Positions 33,391 through 42,865 are shown, numbered from the stretch's first letter. The stretch is DNA of 64,000 bases from a virus (IMGVR_UViG_3300024308_000018:62001-126000); one strand, 5' to 3'. Made by a program: numbers and translations. Notes: generated by a model not told the origin, from the sequence alone.

Positions 33391-36300
33391 ATGAACCATA
33401 ATAACTACCTGCGCGAATGTCTGACTGCCGCTCTGATCCAGCAAAACCAAGAAGTGGAATGCCTGAGCGACGCTATTGAATTCATCGAGCATGGTGCGCT
33501 GTTGGAAATCACTCTGGGCTCCGCGCACCAGTGCGGATCCACCAATGCCTACGTTGCGCATCTTCGGATCCGCAGCACGTCCGAGATTGATGACTTCGAA
33601 GAAGGCGACGGCGAGGGCATCGCCTACGATCACAGCCTGCTCTGGCACGCCAGCAATTACGTCGGCATTCGTTTCCGCCCCTACACAGACGCATCCCCTG
33701 CACTCGCACTGCGCCTGCTGGACGTCGCGAACATTGCACAGGTAGTTACTGAGATCGTTACCAAGTACGGGCCGCTGGGTCTGGTGAGCTGCGTTGAGTA
33801 CGCAACGGGCGACGAGATCCATTTGGTCGAAGGCACCAGATCTGGCGTGACCATGATTCTGGATGGTCAGGAACGTGGCGTCACATTCACCGAAGAGCAG
33901 CGCGCTTTCATGTTGGGCAACGCGCGCGGAAACAGACCGTACAGCATTCGCGATCTGTGGGCTACTCCGCTCACCATGCTGGACATGGATTCACCGATGG
34001 GGCAGCACGCTCAAGTCCTGCCGCGCAGCGTTCTGGTGGAAGAGTTCAACGCCATCTACACCAACATGCCCGCGCGTGACCCGGCGTTGCACGTCGACGA
34101 GTTTGATGAAGTCGAAGAAGTCCTCGAAGGGCTGGAATCATTCATTACGGAAACGCTCGGCCCGGCGTTCAGCGCGACTGAGTTGGTTACCAAACTCGGG
34201 CCGCTCGTTATTTGCAGCGATCCCCTGAACACTCACCAGAAAGAAGTGGCCGCCGTGTTCGGCACCAAGATCCTTTCTGACCTGCCGCTGTACGTGTCGA
34301 CTGTATTTGCCTGCTTCCTCGGACTGAAGGATGAAGCGTATGCGGCGATCAAGGAATCCAATACCACGGACACCGAAGCGCTGCGCGTGTGCAATCTCTT
34401 CCTCAGTCTGTACGAAGAGCCATGGGCTGCCGGAAGCACTGAAGTCCGTGAATGGATCCGGATCGCAACTGAAGATAACGCGCGTGAGCTTGCGAGCTTC
34501 TACGTGTCGAGCATTATCCATAATGACTCCCTCGACGTGATTGACGCACAAGCCCGCGTGATCATCGCGCGTCACGTTGCGGCCAACGAGGCAATGGTCA
34601 ACGTAATGGACGAGTCCTTCTGGACTTCCAGCATGCACCAACTGCTCGACGGCCCGCGCTTCAAAATGGCGCTGAACAATATCCGCCACCAAGACATCCG
34701 CGACGGCATTGGCTTGTTTGAAGCAACCCGCGATGGCAACGATACCAATGACTGGGCTTGGGCCAAGGCATCTCAGAAGCTGTTCCACGCTGACGGTGTG
34801 CTGACTGTACGTGGCTTGCTTGACTTTGCGGCGGCCTATGTTGGCGCAAGAAAGAACGCATGGGCTGACTACAGCGCTGAGATTCTGCGCCACTTGCCCC
34901 TGTCGCTGGTCGCGGCCTTGGCCGTATACAACGCTGTTGAGTTGTCGCGCAAACCTGATGATGTGGTCAAGGTTCACGCGTTGCGTACCTACATGGATAA
35001 AGTGATGGATACTTATCGCGATTATATGGGAAGCCTGCTGGACTATGGTGTCCCGCAGTATCCGGTGAATGCCGAGTACATTGAAGAAGTCGCAACCATG
35101 ATGCGCTCCGGTACTCTCGATACTGAGGCGTCCGTGCGAGACCTTATCATGAACAGTGCCGAGCACCATGGCGTGGATCTCTTGCAGCGGACGTTGCGTG
35201 ATTACAGCCAGATCACGAGTCGCGTTAAGGCCCACGCGCTGATCAAGTCGCATGCAGCACTGGGTGACATCTTCGATCACTCTGCGTCAACGTTGACGAA
35301 TCGCTTGGGCAACATTTCCGCGCTGTTCAAATCTGCACGTGTGCCAGCCGATCACTCGCGCCTCGTTGACTTCCTCGAAGCAAAGCTCGCCATGGAGTTC
35401 AAGGGGCTGCTGAGCTTGCGTAGTGAATTGCGCAGCATGCTGTGGGATACGCCGACTCGCAGTATCTATGTGCTGACCGCTGTGCTTGCGTTGTCCGATC
35501 TGGATGACCTTGAGGCGTTCCTGTCGCGCGCTTCCAAGTCTGTACGCAAAGACCCAACGTTGCGTGCGCTGGCCCGCGTCCTCTCTTCCATTCGCGAGAT
35601 GGTCGATGTAGAGCAAGACAGTAACGGTACACAAGCCCGCGCTGTTGCGGACAAACACAAAGAAGCGAACCCGGATGAAGACTCTGAGCCGTCCACCCGT
35701 GGCCGCCCGTTCACCGCAAGACTGCCGAAGTCAGAAGTCGCAACCTTCATGACTGCCAAAGCGTCGAACTGCAAACAGGCGCGTAAACTGTCTGCAATGA
35801 ACATTGCGCGTGCTGTATATGCGGAGTTCGGCCATGACGTCAGCGTCTTTGGTTACGTAGACTGCAACAGCTTCTGTCGTGCGATCTCCGACAAGGTTGA
35901 GGAAGTCACAGTCGCCGAGGTACTCCGGCACGCGGCAGCCTCTTGTGCAGTGGCCTGCGACCTTGAGTTCGATACGCTGCACAGTATTCTGCGCGGCGTA
36001 CCGCTCGTCGTTGCATGCACCGTGTACGTTGCTGATCTGCTCGGGGTGAAGCTGGAGACCATCGACGCAACCAACAAGGAACTGAAGGAAGATGACGAGG
36101 CTACCAAGTCTGCAATCTTCCTTAGCTTTGTGGTCAACGCTGATTTCGCGCAGATGGACACCGACGATGCGGATCTGGTCGACGACATCGTTGGCACGAT
36201 CAAAAACGAGCTGTGGCCGTGGGGTGAAGATGGCGCGGTGGATAATCCCAATTACAAGGGGCCAGCTCCGAGTTGCATAGACAAGGATCCGGATGAAATG

Positions 36301-36447
36301 ACGCTGGAAGATCTGATCGCCTACGTGACTTACTTCAAGCTGTTGCCGGAGGCGGAAGTTGTGGAGACGCGCGAGAGCGATCTTCGCCTGCTTGTGGTTG
36401 ACCACCAAGACGACCGCCTGAGTGAAGAGGACGAGGATTTAGAGTAA
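33391..36447 (+). CDS. Large hypothetical protein, 1018 aa
   Basis: The largest intact gene in the window. A beta-rich N-terminal domain of about 150 residues is followed by predominantly helical sequence, a charged linker near 745-770 (AVADKHKEANPDEDSEPSTRG), a second domain with several cysteines and an acidic tail ending in DEDLE. I see no nucleotide-binding, nuclease, protease or polymerase motif. Given its place among probable early genes it may be a host-takeover or ejected protein. Confidence 0.88.
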   Translation: MNHNNYLRECLTAALIQQNQEVECLSDAIEFIEHGALLEITLGSAHQCGSTNAYVAHLRIRSTSEIDDFEEGDGEGIAYDHSLLWHASNYVGIRFRPYTDASPALALRLLDVANIAQVVTEIVTKYGPLGLVSCVEYATGDEIHLVEGTRSGVTMILDGQERGVTFTEEQRAFMLGNARGNRPYSIRDLWATPLTMLDMDSPMGQHAQVLPRSVLVEEFNAIYTNMPARDPALHVDEFDEVEEVLEGLESFITETLGPAFSATELVTKLGPLVICSDPLNTHQKEVAAVFGTKILSDLPLYVSTVFACFLGLKDEAYAAIKESNTTDTEALRVCNLFLSLYEEPWAAGSTEVREWIRIATEDNARELASFYVSSIIHNDSLDVIDAQARVIIARHVAANEAMVNVMDESFWTSSMHQLLDGPRFKMALNNIRHQDIRDGIGLFEATRDGNDTNDWAWAKASQKLFHADGVLTVRGLLDFAAAYVGARKNAWADYSAEILRHLPLSLVAALAVYNAVELSRKPDDVVKVHALRTYMDKVMDTYRDYMGSLLDYGVPQYPVNAEYIEEVATMMRSGTLDTEASVRDLIMNSAEHHGVDLLQRTLRDYSQITSRVKAHALIKSHAALGDIFDHSASTLTNRLGNISALFKSARVPADHSRLVDFLEAKLAMEFKGLLSLRSELRSMLWDTPTRSIYVLTAVLALSDLDDLEAFLSRASKSVRKDPTLRALARVLSSIREMVDVEQDSNGTQARAVADKHKEANPDEDSEPSTRGRPFTARLPKSEVATFMTAKASNCKQARKLSAMNIARAVYAEFGHDVSVFGYVDCNSFCRAISDKVEEVTVAEVLRHAAASCAVACDLEFDTLHSILRGVPLVVACTVYVADLLGVKLETIDATNKELKEDDEATKSAIFLSFVVNADFAQMDTDDADLVDDIVGTIKNELWPWGEDGAVDNPNYKGPAPSCIDKDPDEMTLEDLIAYVTYFKLLPEAEVVETRESDLRLLVVDHQDDRLSEEDEDLE

Positions 36448-37067
36448 TGAAAACTCCATTGGTATCTGTGCTGAAGATTGGGCACAAGGATACTGACGGC
36501 TATGACATTGTGCTCAAGCCAGTGTCGCGGGATTCGGAGGGGCGGGTGTTCAGCCCCTTCTTTCTCGGGCCCGTTAGTTTGCCTTCGTGCGTTGGCGGCC
36601 CGCGTGACGTGTTCCACAACTTCGAAAACGCGTGGCAATATAGCAAGGTGTATCCGAAGGCCGGACACCTCGACTGGGAGAACAACATCACCGACAAGTA
36701 TTTGGAGTGGCGACAGAAGGGCGTCGAGATGGAGCAGGCGCAACGTTACCCGATGGGGCGCGGCCAAGTTCCCGCCTTCTCTGTCTTCGGGCGCCGTCGC
36801 CTAAGTTACATCACCGCGCGCAAGGTGATCTACACTCCGTTTTACGCGCGCCTGATTGCCGACGTTCCAATGCTTGCGGAGCTACGTGCCGAATACCGCA
36901 AGGGTGCCAAGATCCTGCTGCTCGACTTCGATGCCAGCATTGATCAAAGCAAGGCGGCATTCGATGAACTGATCAACTGGCCGCACCGCAAGATGGGACA
37001 CAGCTACGTGCTGCGTGAATCAATAATCCGCGATGACCCCGATTGGTATCGCAAGATCATCCTGTGA
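36447..37067 (+). CDS. Hypothetical protein, 206 aa
   Basis: Reads like a small catalytic alpha/beta domain: FSPFFLGPV, NFENAWQYSKVYP, QRYPMGRGQVPAFSVFGRRRL, then IYTPFYARLI and KILLLDFDA. The pattern is reminiscent of phage proteins of unknown function that I cannot name with certainty. The start overlaps the upstream stop (TAATG). Confidence 0.85.
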   Translation: MKTPLVSVLKIGHKDTDGYDIVLKPVSRDSEGRVFSPFFLGPVSLPSCVGGPRDVFHNFENAWQYSKVYPKAGHLDWENNITDKYLEWRQKGVEMEQAQRYPMGRGQVPAFSVFGRRRLSYITARKVIYTPFYARLIADVPMLAELRAEYRKGAKILLLDFDASIDQSKAAFDELINWPHRKMGHSYVLRESIIRDDPDWYRKIIL

Positions 37068-37073
37068 GGAATC

Positions 37074-37481
37074 GTGCTCTTAAACATTGCGCTTTACGCA
37101 TTCGTCGCAATTGGCGTGCTCGTTACTCTACTGTGGATTGTGGACTGCATCGAGGAACACATCGGCAAGGAATCTCCGCCGCGAGCGATCCCGCGACCCT
37201 ATACACCAAAGGTACAGCTCGGTGCCCTTACGCCATCTCTCTTGGAGAAACTTTACAAGCTGGAGTATGCAGCGCTGCCTATAGCGGATCGTAGAGACCC
37301 GAAAGCGAATCTGCCAAAAGATGCGTTCAGCTACCCGAACTTTATGAGCGGGCAGACTTGCAACTACCTGCTTGATGCCATTGACTACATCCGCCACAAA
37401 CGTGGCGTCTACCCGTTGGAGATTGCCGCGTACATGGATGACAGGCTGCGGCGCGCCATAGACCAACACCAACGAGACTAG
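37074..37481 (+). CDS. Membrane-anchored protein, 135 aa (paralogue of next gene)
   Basis: GTG start with TGAGGAAT upstream. Residues 3-24 form one transmembrane helix (LNIALYAFVAIGVLVTLLWIV), followed by a soluble domain with LLEKLYKLEY and a YIRHKRGVYPLEIAAYMDDRL helix. Both segments recur in the 37490 product. The function is unknown. Confidence 0.82.
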   Translation: MLLNIALYAFVAIGVLVTLLWIVDCIEEHIGKESPPRAIPRPYTPKVQLGALTPSLLEKLYKLEYAALPIADRRDPKANLPKDAFSYPNFMSGQTCNYLLDAIDYIRHKRGVYPLEIAAYMDDRLRRAIDQHQRD

Positions 37482-37489
37482 GGGGAACA

Positions 37490-37996
37490 ATGTTCGTCTT
37501 TAATATTCTGCTGTACGCGTTTGCACTGTTTGGTGTGATCTGTCTGGCCGTCTTGATTCTGCCTGACAAAGGGGCAGGCAAGAGCATTCTGGATGATATA
37601 GGCAAGCGCAGGCCGAGGATGGCAGGCTGGGGATTTGAGCCGATGCCCAAGAAAGAGCAGCGTTACGACCGCTCGACACCGAAGCTGATTCCCTCAACGC
37701 AGACCAGATCGCTGTTGGCGAAGCTACACAAGATCGAATACGACTTGCTGGCCGAGGGAACACATGACGCGTTCCGCAACGACCCGAATGCCCAGATTCC
37801 CGACGTCGTGTACGAAGAGCTGGACTACATGGACGCGCGAGGCTGTACCTTGATCATTCAGTCCATCAACTACATTCGCCAGCACATCAACAGTGAACCT
37901 TTGGAAGTCATGGCAGACTTCGACGCCATGCTGTGCCGCATAATCCAGCGCCACGAAGACGAGTTCAACTATCCACCCACCAACTTCCGCTGCTGA
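37490..37996 (+). CDS. Membrane-anchored protein, 168 aa (paralogue of previous gene)
   Basis: N-terminal transmembrane helix 3-25 (FNILLYAFALFGVICLAVLI) and a soluble domain with LLAKLHKIEYDLL and INYIRQHINSEPLEVMADFDAM, aligned with the 37074 product. The linker is longer and basic. Tandem duplication is evident. Confidence 0.83.
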   Translation: MFVFNILLYAFALFGVICLAVLILPDKGAGKSILDDIGKRRPRMAGWGFEPMPKKEQRYDRSTPKLIPSTQTRSLLAKLHKIEYDLLAEGTHDAFRNDPNAQIPDVVYEELDYMDARGCTLIIQSINYIRQHINSEPLEVMADFDAMLCRIIQRHEDEFNYPPTNFRC

Positions 37997-38005
37997 TGCC
38001 GAACA

Positions 38006-38014
38006 CTGTAAACA
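38006..38014 (+). promoter_or_regulatory. Class M promoter-like motif (CTGTAAACA)
   Basis: In the 30 bp gap before ATG 38027, 12 bp from the start codon. The short distance would give a near-leaderless mRNA if it is a -10-like core. Confidence 0.4.
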
Positions 38015-38026
38015 GGGATACGACCA

Positions 38027-38520
38027 TGACCGACAAGAAGCACGACATTGAAAAGATCACCAACGAGCTGCGCACACGTTGGGCCAACCATCCAGAGTTG
38101 CTTGCAGTGTTGCATCGCAACGCCGACCCTCTCACTGGTCGGAAGCCGTTGGGGACAACGATCATGCTGCACAACGCGTCTGAACTTTGCCAGATCGATT
38201 TCCCTATGCGTTTCGATGGCGCAAAGCCGTTCATCATTGACTACGGCCAGAAAATGAACTTCGGGGACTTGGAACTTGTCACGCACGCGGAGATGGAATC
38301 GCTTGTCCTCAAGGTTCTGAAGGCGCGCACCGAAGCTGGCGACCACCGCTTCCTCATTGATTCAATGGGCCAGCTGGTCGACCCGTCGCTGCTTTCGGGC
38401 GACCCCGTGGGGATACCCAAGTGCGAAGAAGACCCGTCCCCAGTGAAGAAGGGTTTCAAGCTGAAGCCTAACGCCACTGGCATGTATCGCCAGTTTGTTG
38501 ATCGCAACCATAAACGCTAG
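38027..38520 (+). CDS. Hypothetical protein, 164 aa
   Basis: No family recognised. ACAGGGATACGACC precedes ATG 38027; an upstream in-frame ATG at 37996 lacks a ribosome binding site. The C terminus is basic (KKGFKLKPNATGMYRQF). Confidence 0.83.
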
Positions 38521-38528
38521 AGGCAATC

Positions 38529-39050
38529 ATGAACCCGAACCCCGAACTGTTTGACTATCAACTCAAAGCCATTCGCGACATTCAAGAGAACGGCCTGCCC
38601 GTCGGACGCACCAATGTCCTGTGCTCGCTGTTGGGCCGCAGTCAGCCCAGCGGCAAAACCAACGTGCTGCAACATTACATCCACTCGCTGCCCAAAGAAG
38701 AGCGTGACGCGTTCCTCGCCAGCGTCCGGATCATCGGCCCGATGGGTGACGCTTTCGATTCCCGCGAGCGCTTGGAAGAAACAATGCGTCTTGCGGAAGA
38801 GCGCATTCAAAAGAGCATGACCGTCATGGTAGCGTCCGACGTGCACGTTGCTATATCTGGCGGCGGCCAAGTTCCGCCACGTCCGATTGACCTGCAAGCG
38901 TTGGCGGGCCAGACGATCCACGTTGACTATTACGCGCGTGGCGGATGGCCGTCGAAGAACGCAACAGACTGTGCTGAGCGCCCGAACACCACGGACATGT
39001 TTCGCATGTTCCGTGACAACCACAACAAACCGAAGAGAGGTAAGAAGTGA
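38529..39050 (+). CDS. Hypothetical protein, 173 aa
   Basis: No family recognised. GRSQPSGKTNVL near residue 37 looks superficially like a P-loop but lacks the preceding hydrophobic strand and correct spacing. The tail is basic (HNKPKRGKK). AGAGGCAATC precedes the start. Confidence 0.83.
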   Translation: MNPNPELFDYQLKAIRDIQENGLPVGRTNVLCSLLGRSQPSGKTNVLQHYIHSLPKEERDAFLASVRIIGPMGDAFDSRERLEETMRLAEERIQKSMTVMVASDVHVAISGGGQVPPRPIDLQALAGQTIHVDYYARGGWPSKNATDCAERPNTTDMFRMFRDNHNKPKRGKK

Positions 39051-39223
39051 AATCAGTTGTGAACTTTGTCCTTGTGGGCGAACCTGTTGAGAAAGAGTGT
39101 GCCCACAAGACAGAGATCTTGAAGCGTATGAAGAAAGCAGCGCGCGACCAGCCCAAGAGCTGGGAACGCGCGTTCGATGAATGGGCCGCCGACTTTGGAG
39201 CCCAACTTGCACGGGGAACGTAA
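39047..39223 (+). CDS. Small hypothetical protein, 58 aa
   Basis: GTG start overlapping the upstream stop (GTGA), with AGAGAGG six bases before it; the stop overlaps the next ATG (TAATG). The product (starting VKSVVNFVLVGEPVEKECAH) is mixed-charge and helical. Tight coupling on both sides supports it despite its size. Confidence 0.72.
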   Translation: MKSVVNFVLVGEPVEKECAHKTEILKRMKKAARDQPKSWERAFDEWAADFGAQLARGT

Positions 39224-39669
39224 TGAAACGAATCGCACTCATTGGGTCTGACACGGAGGCCCTTGCTCGCATCAAAGCCATTTTGGAATCGCGGGACGAC
39301 ATCGAGCTGGTCGACGTCGGGGACGTTAGTGATCTGCGCGTCACGTTGGCGAATGGTCGCGTGCTTGTCGGTGACAAGGACTACTCACCGGAAGAGTTCG
39401 ACGCATGGCGCAAGGAAGCGGAAGAGCAGGCCGATAAAGCAGTGCGGCGCGTGCTCGCCTCACTCAATGGCAACCTTCGGCTGGAAGCAGCGATGGCTGA
39501 CATGTGCGAGCAGGAATGTGACTGGTTCTGCGACGAGGTTGCGTACAACACAAGCCAAGCAAACATGATGCGCCGTCGCGATCAGCACCGCGCAACCGTG
39601 AAGTGGCAGCACGTCCGTCCGGTCAAGCCACGCAAGCCACGCCGCAACAGCGTAAGGGGAAGACGATGA
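39223..39669 (+). CDS. Hypothetical protein, 148 aa
   Basis: The N-terminal alpha/beta motif MKRIALIGSDTEALARI suggests a Rossmann-like half-fold; an acidic/helical middle and a strongly basic tail (RPVKPRKPRRNSVRGRR) follow. The start overlaps the upstream stop. The function is unknown. Confidence 0.82.
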   Translation: MKRIALIGSDTEALARIKAILESRDDIELVDVGDVSDLRVTLANGRVLVGDKDYSPEEFDAWRKEAEEQADKAVRRVLASLNGNLRLEAAMADMCEQECDWFCDEVAYNTSQANMMRRRDQHRATVKWQHVRPVKPRKPRRNSVRGRR

Positions 39670-39995
39670 ACATTGACCAACTCTATGAAGCGGCCCGTGC
39701 ACGTGAAGCCGAAGTCGCCGAAGAGCGCCGCCGCTGGACTGCAATATTCGCCAAGGCCAAGCCGGATGTGCAGCTGCCCCTTGATCTGATCGTTGCATCG
39801 CTGGGTACGCCGCGCCCCAGCGTCGTGGTGCCAACGTTTATGCTTCCGCCATGGGACAACAGCGACGGCCACGCCGATCCCGATGTCATGGTAGATTGGA
39901 GCCAAGAGCCGGAAGCTCGCATTCAATGGTTCAACGATCATCCGAACGCGGGCTGCCCCACGGGCTTCACCGTCAAGTATGATTTCGCTCGTTGA
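39666..39995 (+). CDS. Hypothetical protein, 109 aa
   Basis: Helical charged N terminus, Pro/Trp-rich C terminus. AAGGGGAAGACG precedes the start, which overlaps the upstream stop by 4 bp. No family recognised. Confidence 0.82.
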   Translation: MNIDQLYEAARAREAEVAEERRRWTAIFAKAKPDVQLPLDLIVASLGTPRPSVVVPTFMLPPWDNSDGHADPDVMVDWSQEPEARIQWFNDHPNAGCPTGFTVKYDFAR

Positions 39996-40033
39996 CCACA
40001 CATTGCCTCAATATCTGAAAGCAGGTTGATCAC

Positions 40034-40552
40034 ATGAAAAACAAAAACGTTTCGCTGTTCCACTTTCCGTCGCACATCTTCCTCGACGTGCTGCTCACCT
40101 ACATGATCGCCGGAGCGTTCGTTACGTTCCAGTGTCCTGATTACAATGGTGTGATCTATGGGCTGAGCTTCATCTTTCTCGCGATCAAGTACGTGCTGCG
40201 GTCGATGACTGCCAACTATTTCTGGAAGGTGCACCGCTACCTTGCGGAAGTCCTGCATCCGGTTGCGATGCGTGCCCGCGAAGACGGCATGGTGCTGCGC
40301 CCGACTATCAACGATGCGGCGGTGTCCCGCTTCCTCTTCATGCTCAACGTTCCGTTGTTGTTGATCTGCGCCGCCAACCTGATCAGCAACGTGTATTTCC
40401 CAGACGTTAGAATCGGAGAGGGCCGCGTTGCCAGCGTTGTGTTCTGGGTGACGTCGCTGGCATACATCCCTGTGTTCTACTACGTGCGCCACGTTACTGT
40501 GAAGCGTTTGGTTCGTGAAAGCTGGGTGGCGAAAGCTACCCCTGTGAGGTAA
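40034..40552 (+). CDS. Integral membrane protein, 172 aa
   Basis: Four likely transmembrane helices at about 12-32, 40-58, 100-122 and 135-155, with basic loops. No holin or transporter family is recognised. It may remodel the host inner membrane. Confidence 0.82.
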   Translation: MKNKNVSLFHFPSHIFLDVLLTYMIAGAFVTFQCPDYNGVIYGLSFIFLAIKYVLRSMTANYFWKVHRYLAEVLHPVAMRAREDGMVLRPTINDAAVSRFLFMLNVPLLLICAANLISNVYFPDVRIGEGRVASVVFWVTSLAYIPVFYYVRHVTVKRLVRESWVAKATPVR

Positions 40553-40655
40553 GCATGGATTGTCGTGAACGTGCGGCGCTGGCGTTGTTCGCCTGCCGCG
40601 TAACAACCGTGATCATTGCATCCGTGTGCGCTACGCGCTACGCGATAGCCAACGT

Positions 40656-40729
40656 TGACGAAAAGCGGACTAGAACGTTGCTCACTCATTTGGTAAACTG
40701 TTTACAAGGTAGGGGGATGTCCCCTACCT
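40656..40729 (+). promoter_or_regulatory. Class P promoter cassette P3
   Basis: TGACGAAAAGCGGACTAG (one change from consensus) at 40656, TTTGGTAAACT with TAAACT at 40694, then a perfect hairpin AGGTAGGGG-GATGT-CCCCTACCT and CAAAGAGGAA leader. Confidence 0.75.
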
Positions 40730-40749
40730 ATCCCAAAGAGGAAATGAAG

Positions 40750-41232
40750 ATGATTATGACCCTGCACACTGGCATTACCGGATACCGTCTGGCTCGGGGC
40801 GAAGTTCAACCTGTGCTCGACTCACTGACCGCCCGCCTCGGGTTCGACATCCGCAACGTTGTCCTGCGCGACGTTGCGCACGTGGATGGTGCGCCGAACC
40901 TTGTGGTGGCCGCCGACGTAGTTGCTGGCGACCGCGCCAACGACTACCCAATGGTGATCGCACATAGCGGCCCCCTCTCTGACGCGGGTGACATCTGCGA
41001 CGCGCTGGCCCACATTGAAGCGGGCCGCACCAGCGAACCTATGTGCCCGAAGGCGCTGAAGCGCATCGACGATTTCAAGCGTCTTGCGAGCGTGACCTCC
41101 CTGAAGCCTGCACTGAATATGGTGTGGGCTATCAAGGTTCCTGAGCAGCGCATCTACTGGCTGATCGCCGCAGTGCGTGCACCTAACCCGAACGTTATGG
41201 CATTCACCCTAGACGTTTCCACTCCACGTTAA
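40750..41232 (+). CDS. Hypothetical protein, 160 aa
   Basis: First gene of the P3 operon. ATG 40750 is chosen by analogy with the other class P leaders (AGGA seven bases upstream). The same frame is open back to an ATG at 40555 that has its own good ribosome binding site (GAGGTAAGC), giving a possible 225-residue form with a hydrophobic N-terminal helix. No family recognised. Confidence 0.8.
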   Translation: MIMTLHTGITGYRLARGEVQPVLDSLTARLGFDIRNVVLRDVAHVDGAPNLVVAADVVAGDRANDYPMVIAHSGPLSDAGDICDALAHIEAGRTSEPMCPKALKRIDDFKRLASVTSLKPALNMVWAIKVPEQRIYWLIAAVRAPNPNVMAFTLDVSTPR

Positions 41233-41238
41233 TTCCAC

Positions 41239-41266
41239 CAAGGGCACTCAATGAAGTGCCCTTCAT
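41239..41266 (+). terminator. Rho-independent terminator
   Basis: AAGGGCACT-CAATGA-AGTGCCCTT then CAT; short T-run. Confidence 0.7.
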
Positions 41267-41292
41267 AGAATTCACTCGACGGAGAAACCAAA

Positions 41293-41886
41293 ATGAAAAC
41301 CAAGTACCCGCTTTATCTCTACGCATTTTACCCGGCCATGGGCGCATCGCTGTACGTCGCGCTCACCATTGCGCATACCGCACTTGCAGCGAACGACAAG
41401 CTGCATTTGGCATTCATCACCATACTGATCGGTACTGCCTACTTTGTCGCGTCGCTGTTCGCCGCCCGCAAGACGGTAGGGATCGCGCTTGAGGAGAACG
41501 TTGCAGAGACTTCGCTACGTGGTGTGTTCGCCCGCACGCTGTACGGCAACTGCCACGGCCGATCTGATATGGAAGTCGACATGCTGATCGACTCAACCTA
41601 TCAGGCGGCGGTCACTCACTTCATTCCCATCCGCGCAAAGCAGTACATCGTTTGGCGCGGCGTGCAGTTCCTGCTGTTCATGGTTGCCGTGTTCGCCTGC
41701 ACTGGCGTTGTTGTCGCACGTCCAGAGGCTTCGACGCAAAACCTCGCGCTGTTAGCCGCCGCGCTGGGCAACCTTGGGCTCCCGTGCGAGCTGTGGACGA
41801 TGACCCGCATGTGGCGACCGTACCAGAGTGACGTCACGCACTGGGTCGCACAACATCTCGGCTTGGAGAAAACATCGTCATGCTAA
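41293..41886 (+). CDS. Integral membrane protein, 197 aa
   Basis: Likely transmembrane segments at about 8-32, 38-58, 115-138 and 145-165 with a soluble loop between (EENVAETSLRGVFARTLYG). No family recognised. Related in type, not clearly in sequence, to the 40034 protein. Confidence 0.82.
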   Translation: MKTKYPLYLYAFYPAMGASLYVALTIAHTALAANDKLHLAFITILIGTAYFVASLFAARKTVGIALEENVAETSLRGVFARTLYGNCHGRSDMEVDMLIDSTYQAAVTHFIPIRAKQYIVWRGVQFLLFMVAVFACTGVVVARPEASTQNLALLAAALGNLGLPCELWTMTRMWRPYQSDVTHWVAQHLGLEKTSSC

Positions 41887-42359
41887 TCGGAGTGCACGCG
41901 CTACCAGACGCTAATATGCGTCATGCCTTGCACCTGACGGATCCGGCGCGCTTGATCGCTAATGTGCTCAAGCTGAAGCTGCACAAGGTTCTGATCCTCG
42001 AACCGATGGAGGGGAGAACCAACGACACGATCCTCGACGTCGTACTGTGGCCGCCGAAGACGCACGAACTTCACAAGGATCGTTTCGTGCAGCTGCACCA
42101 GATCCCGCCAGAGCAAGTGCCTGAGTTTCGATTTGAACTCGCTCGCACACAAGCCGCAAGGCGTGCGTGCCCTATCCACCGACGTGCCGTCAAGGTGCTG
42201 GACGTTGCTGATCAGATTGCAATTGAATTTGCTGCATCGCCTGACACCTTGTCGTCAACGTTCTTGGTGGAGGACAAGACGCATAACAACGCGTTTCTAG
42301 CGACCGACATCCAACGCGTCGACGCTTCCCTAACTACTTTCTTTCGGAGCCTTAAATGA
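41880..42359 (+). CDS. Hypothetical protein, 159 aa
   Basis: Soluble and His-rich in the middle. No family recognised. Overlaps the upstream gene by 7 bp and the downstream gene by 4 bp (ATGA). Confidence 0.82.
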   Translation: MLIGVHALPDANMRHALHLTDPARLIANVLKLKLHKVLILEPMEGRTNDTILDVVLWPPKTHELHKDRFVQLHQIPPEQVPEFRFELARTQAARRACPIHRRAVKVLDVADQIAIEFAASPDTLSSTFLVEDKTHNNAFLATDIQRVDASLTTFFRSLK

Positions 42360-42865
42360 CCGGAGCCCAAGTTACCGCACGACGCGCGGTAAACGGAATG
42401 CTGTGTTTCATTTTCTCAATCGTCTTTCTGATGCTGACCTCTACCCATGTTCCTTGGATCATGCTTGGCTTGTTTGCTGGATGTGGTGCGCTCACCTACT
42501 TGGTGATCAACGCGCCGCTCCCTGCGTTCGACATGCAGGCCCACTTCGGCGACAAAGCGGAGTTCATTGCGTCAGTGCTTAGGGGTACGGATGCGACTAA
42601 CTGCGACAGACTACGCGCAACATATAATGCTCGAAATGCGGAGGCCAACGACTGCGCCGCCCATTCCAACGATACCGACACGTTACGTCAGCCACTTGGC
42701 GCAACGCTTGCCACGGTTGACCAACAAGCCGCCCTTTCGCGCACAGGGCGAAACCTTGCAGCTGGACGAAGAATTCGCTGGTGCCATCTTCACCTACGCT
42801 CTCACCGAAATGGGAAAGCGCGGTCACCAGTTTTCATTGTCCAACGCGGTATCGATCTTCAATGA
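42356..42865 (+). CDS. Small membrane protein, open frame 169 aa with doubtful C terminus
   Basis: Residues 12-52 form two transmembrane helices (NGMLCFIFSIVFLMLTS and VPWIMLGLFAGCGALTYLVI). After about residue 78 the frame overlaps the 42591 gene for 275 bp, and its sequence there (GRNLAAGRRIRWCHLHLRSHRN) looks like a shadow reading. Either the two genes truly overlap or one base has been gained or lost and the membrane part was once fused to the downstream protein. Confidence 0.6.
   Translation: MTGAQVTARRAVNGMLCFIFSIVFLMLTSTHVPWIMLGLFAGCGALTYLVINAPLPAFDMQAHFGDKAEFIASVLRGTDATNCDRLRATYNARNAEANDCAAHSNDTDTLRQPLGATLATVDQQAALSRTGRNLAAGRRIRWCHLHLRSHRNGKARSPVFIVQRGIDLQ

Noticed and set aside
38529-39050. 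P-loop ATPase call from SQPSGKTN
   Set aside because: It lacks the preceding hydrophobic strand and the GxxxxGK(S/T) spacing is wrong.
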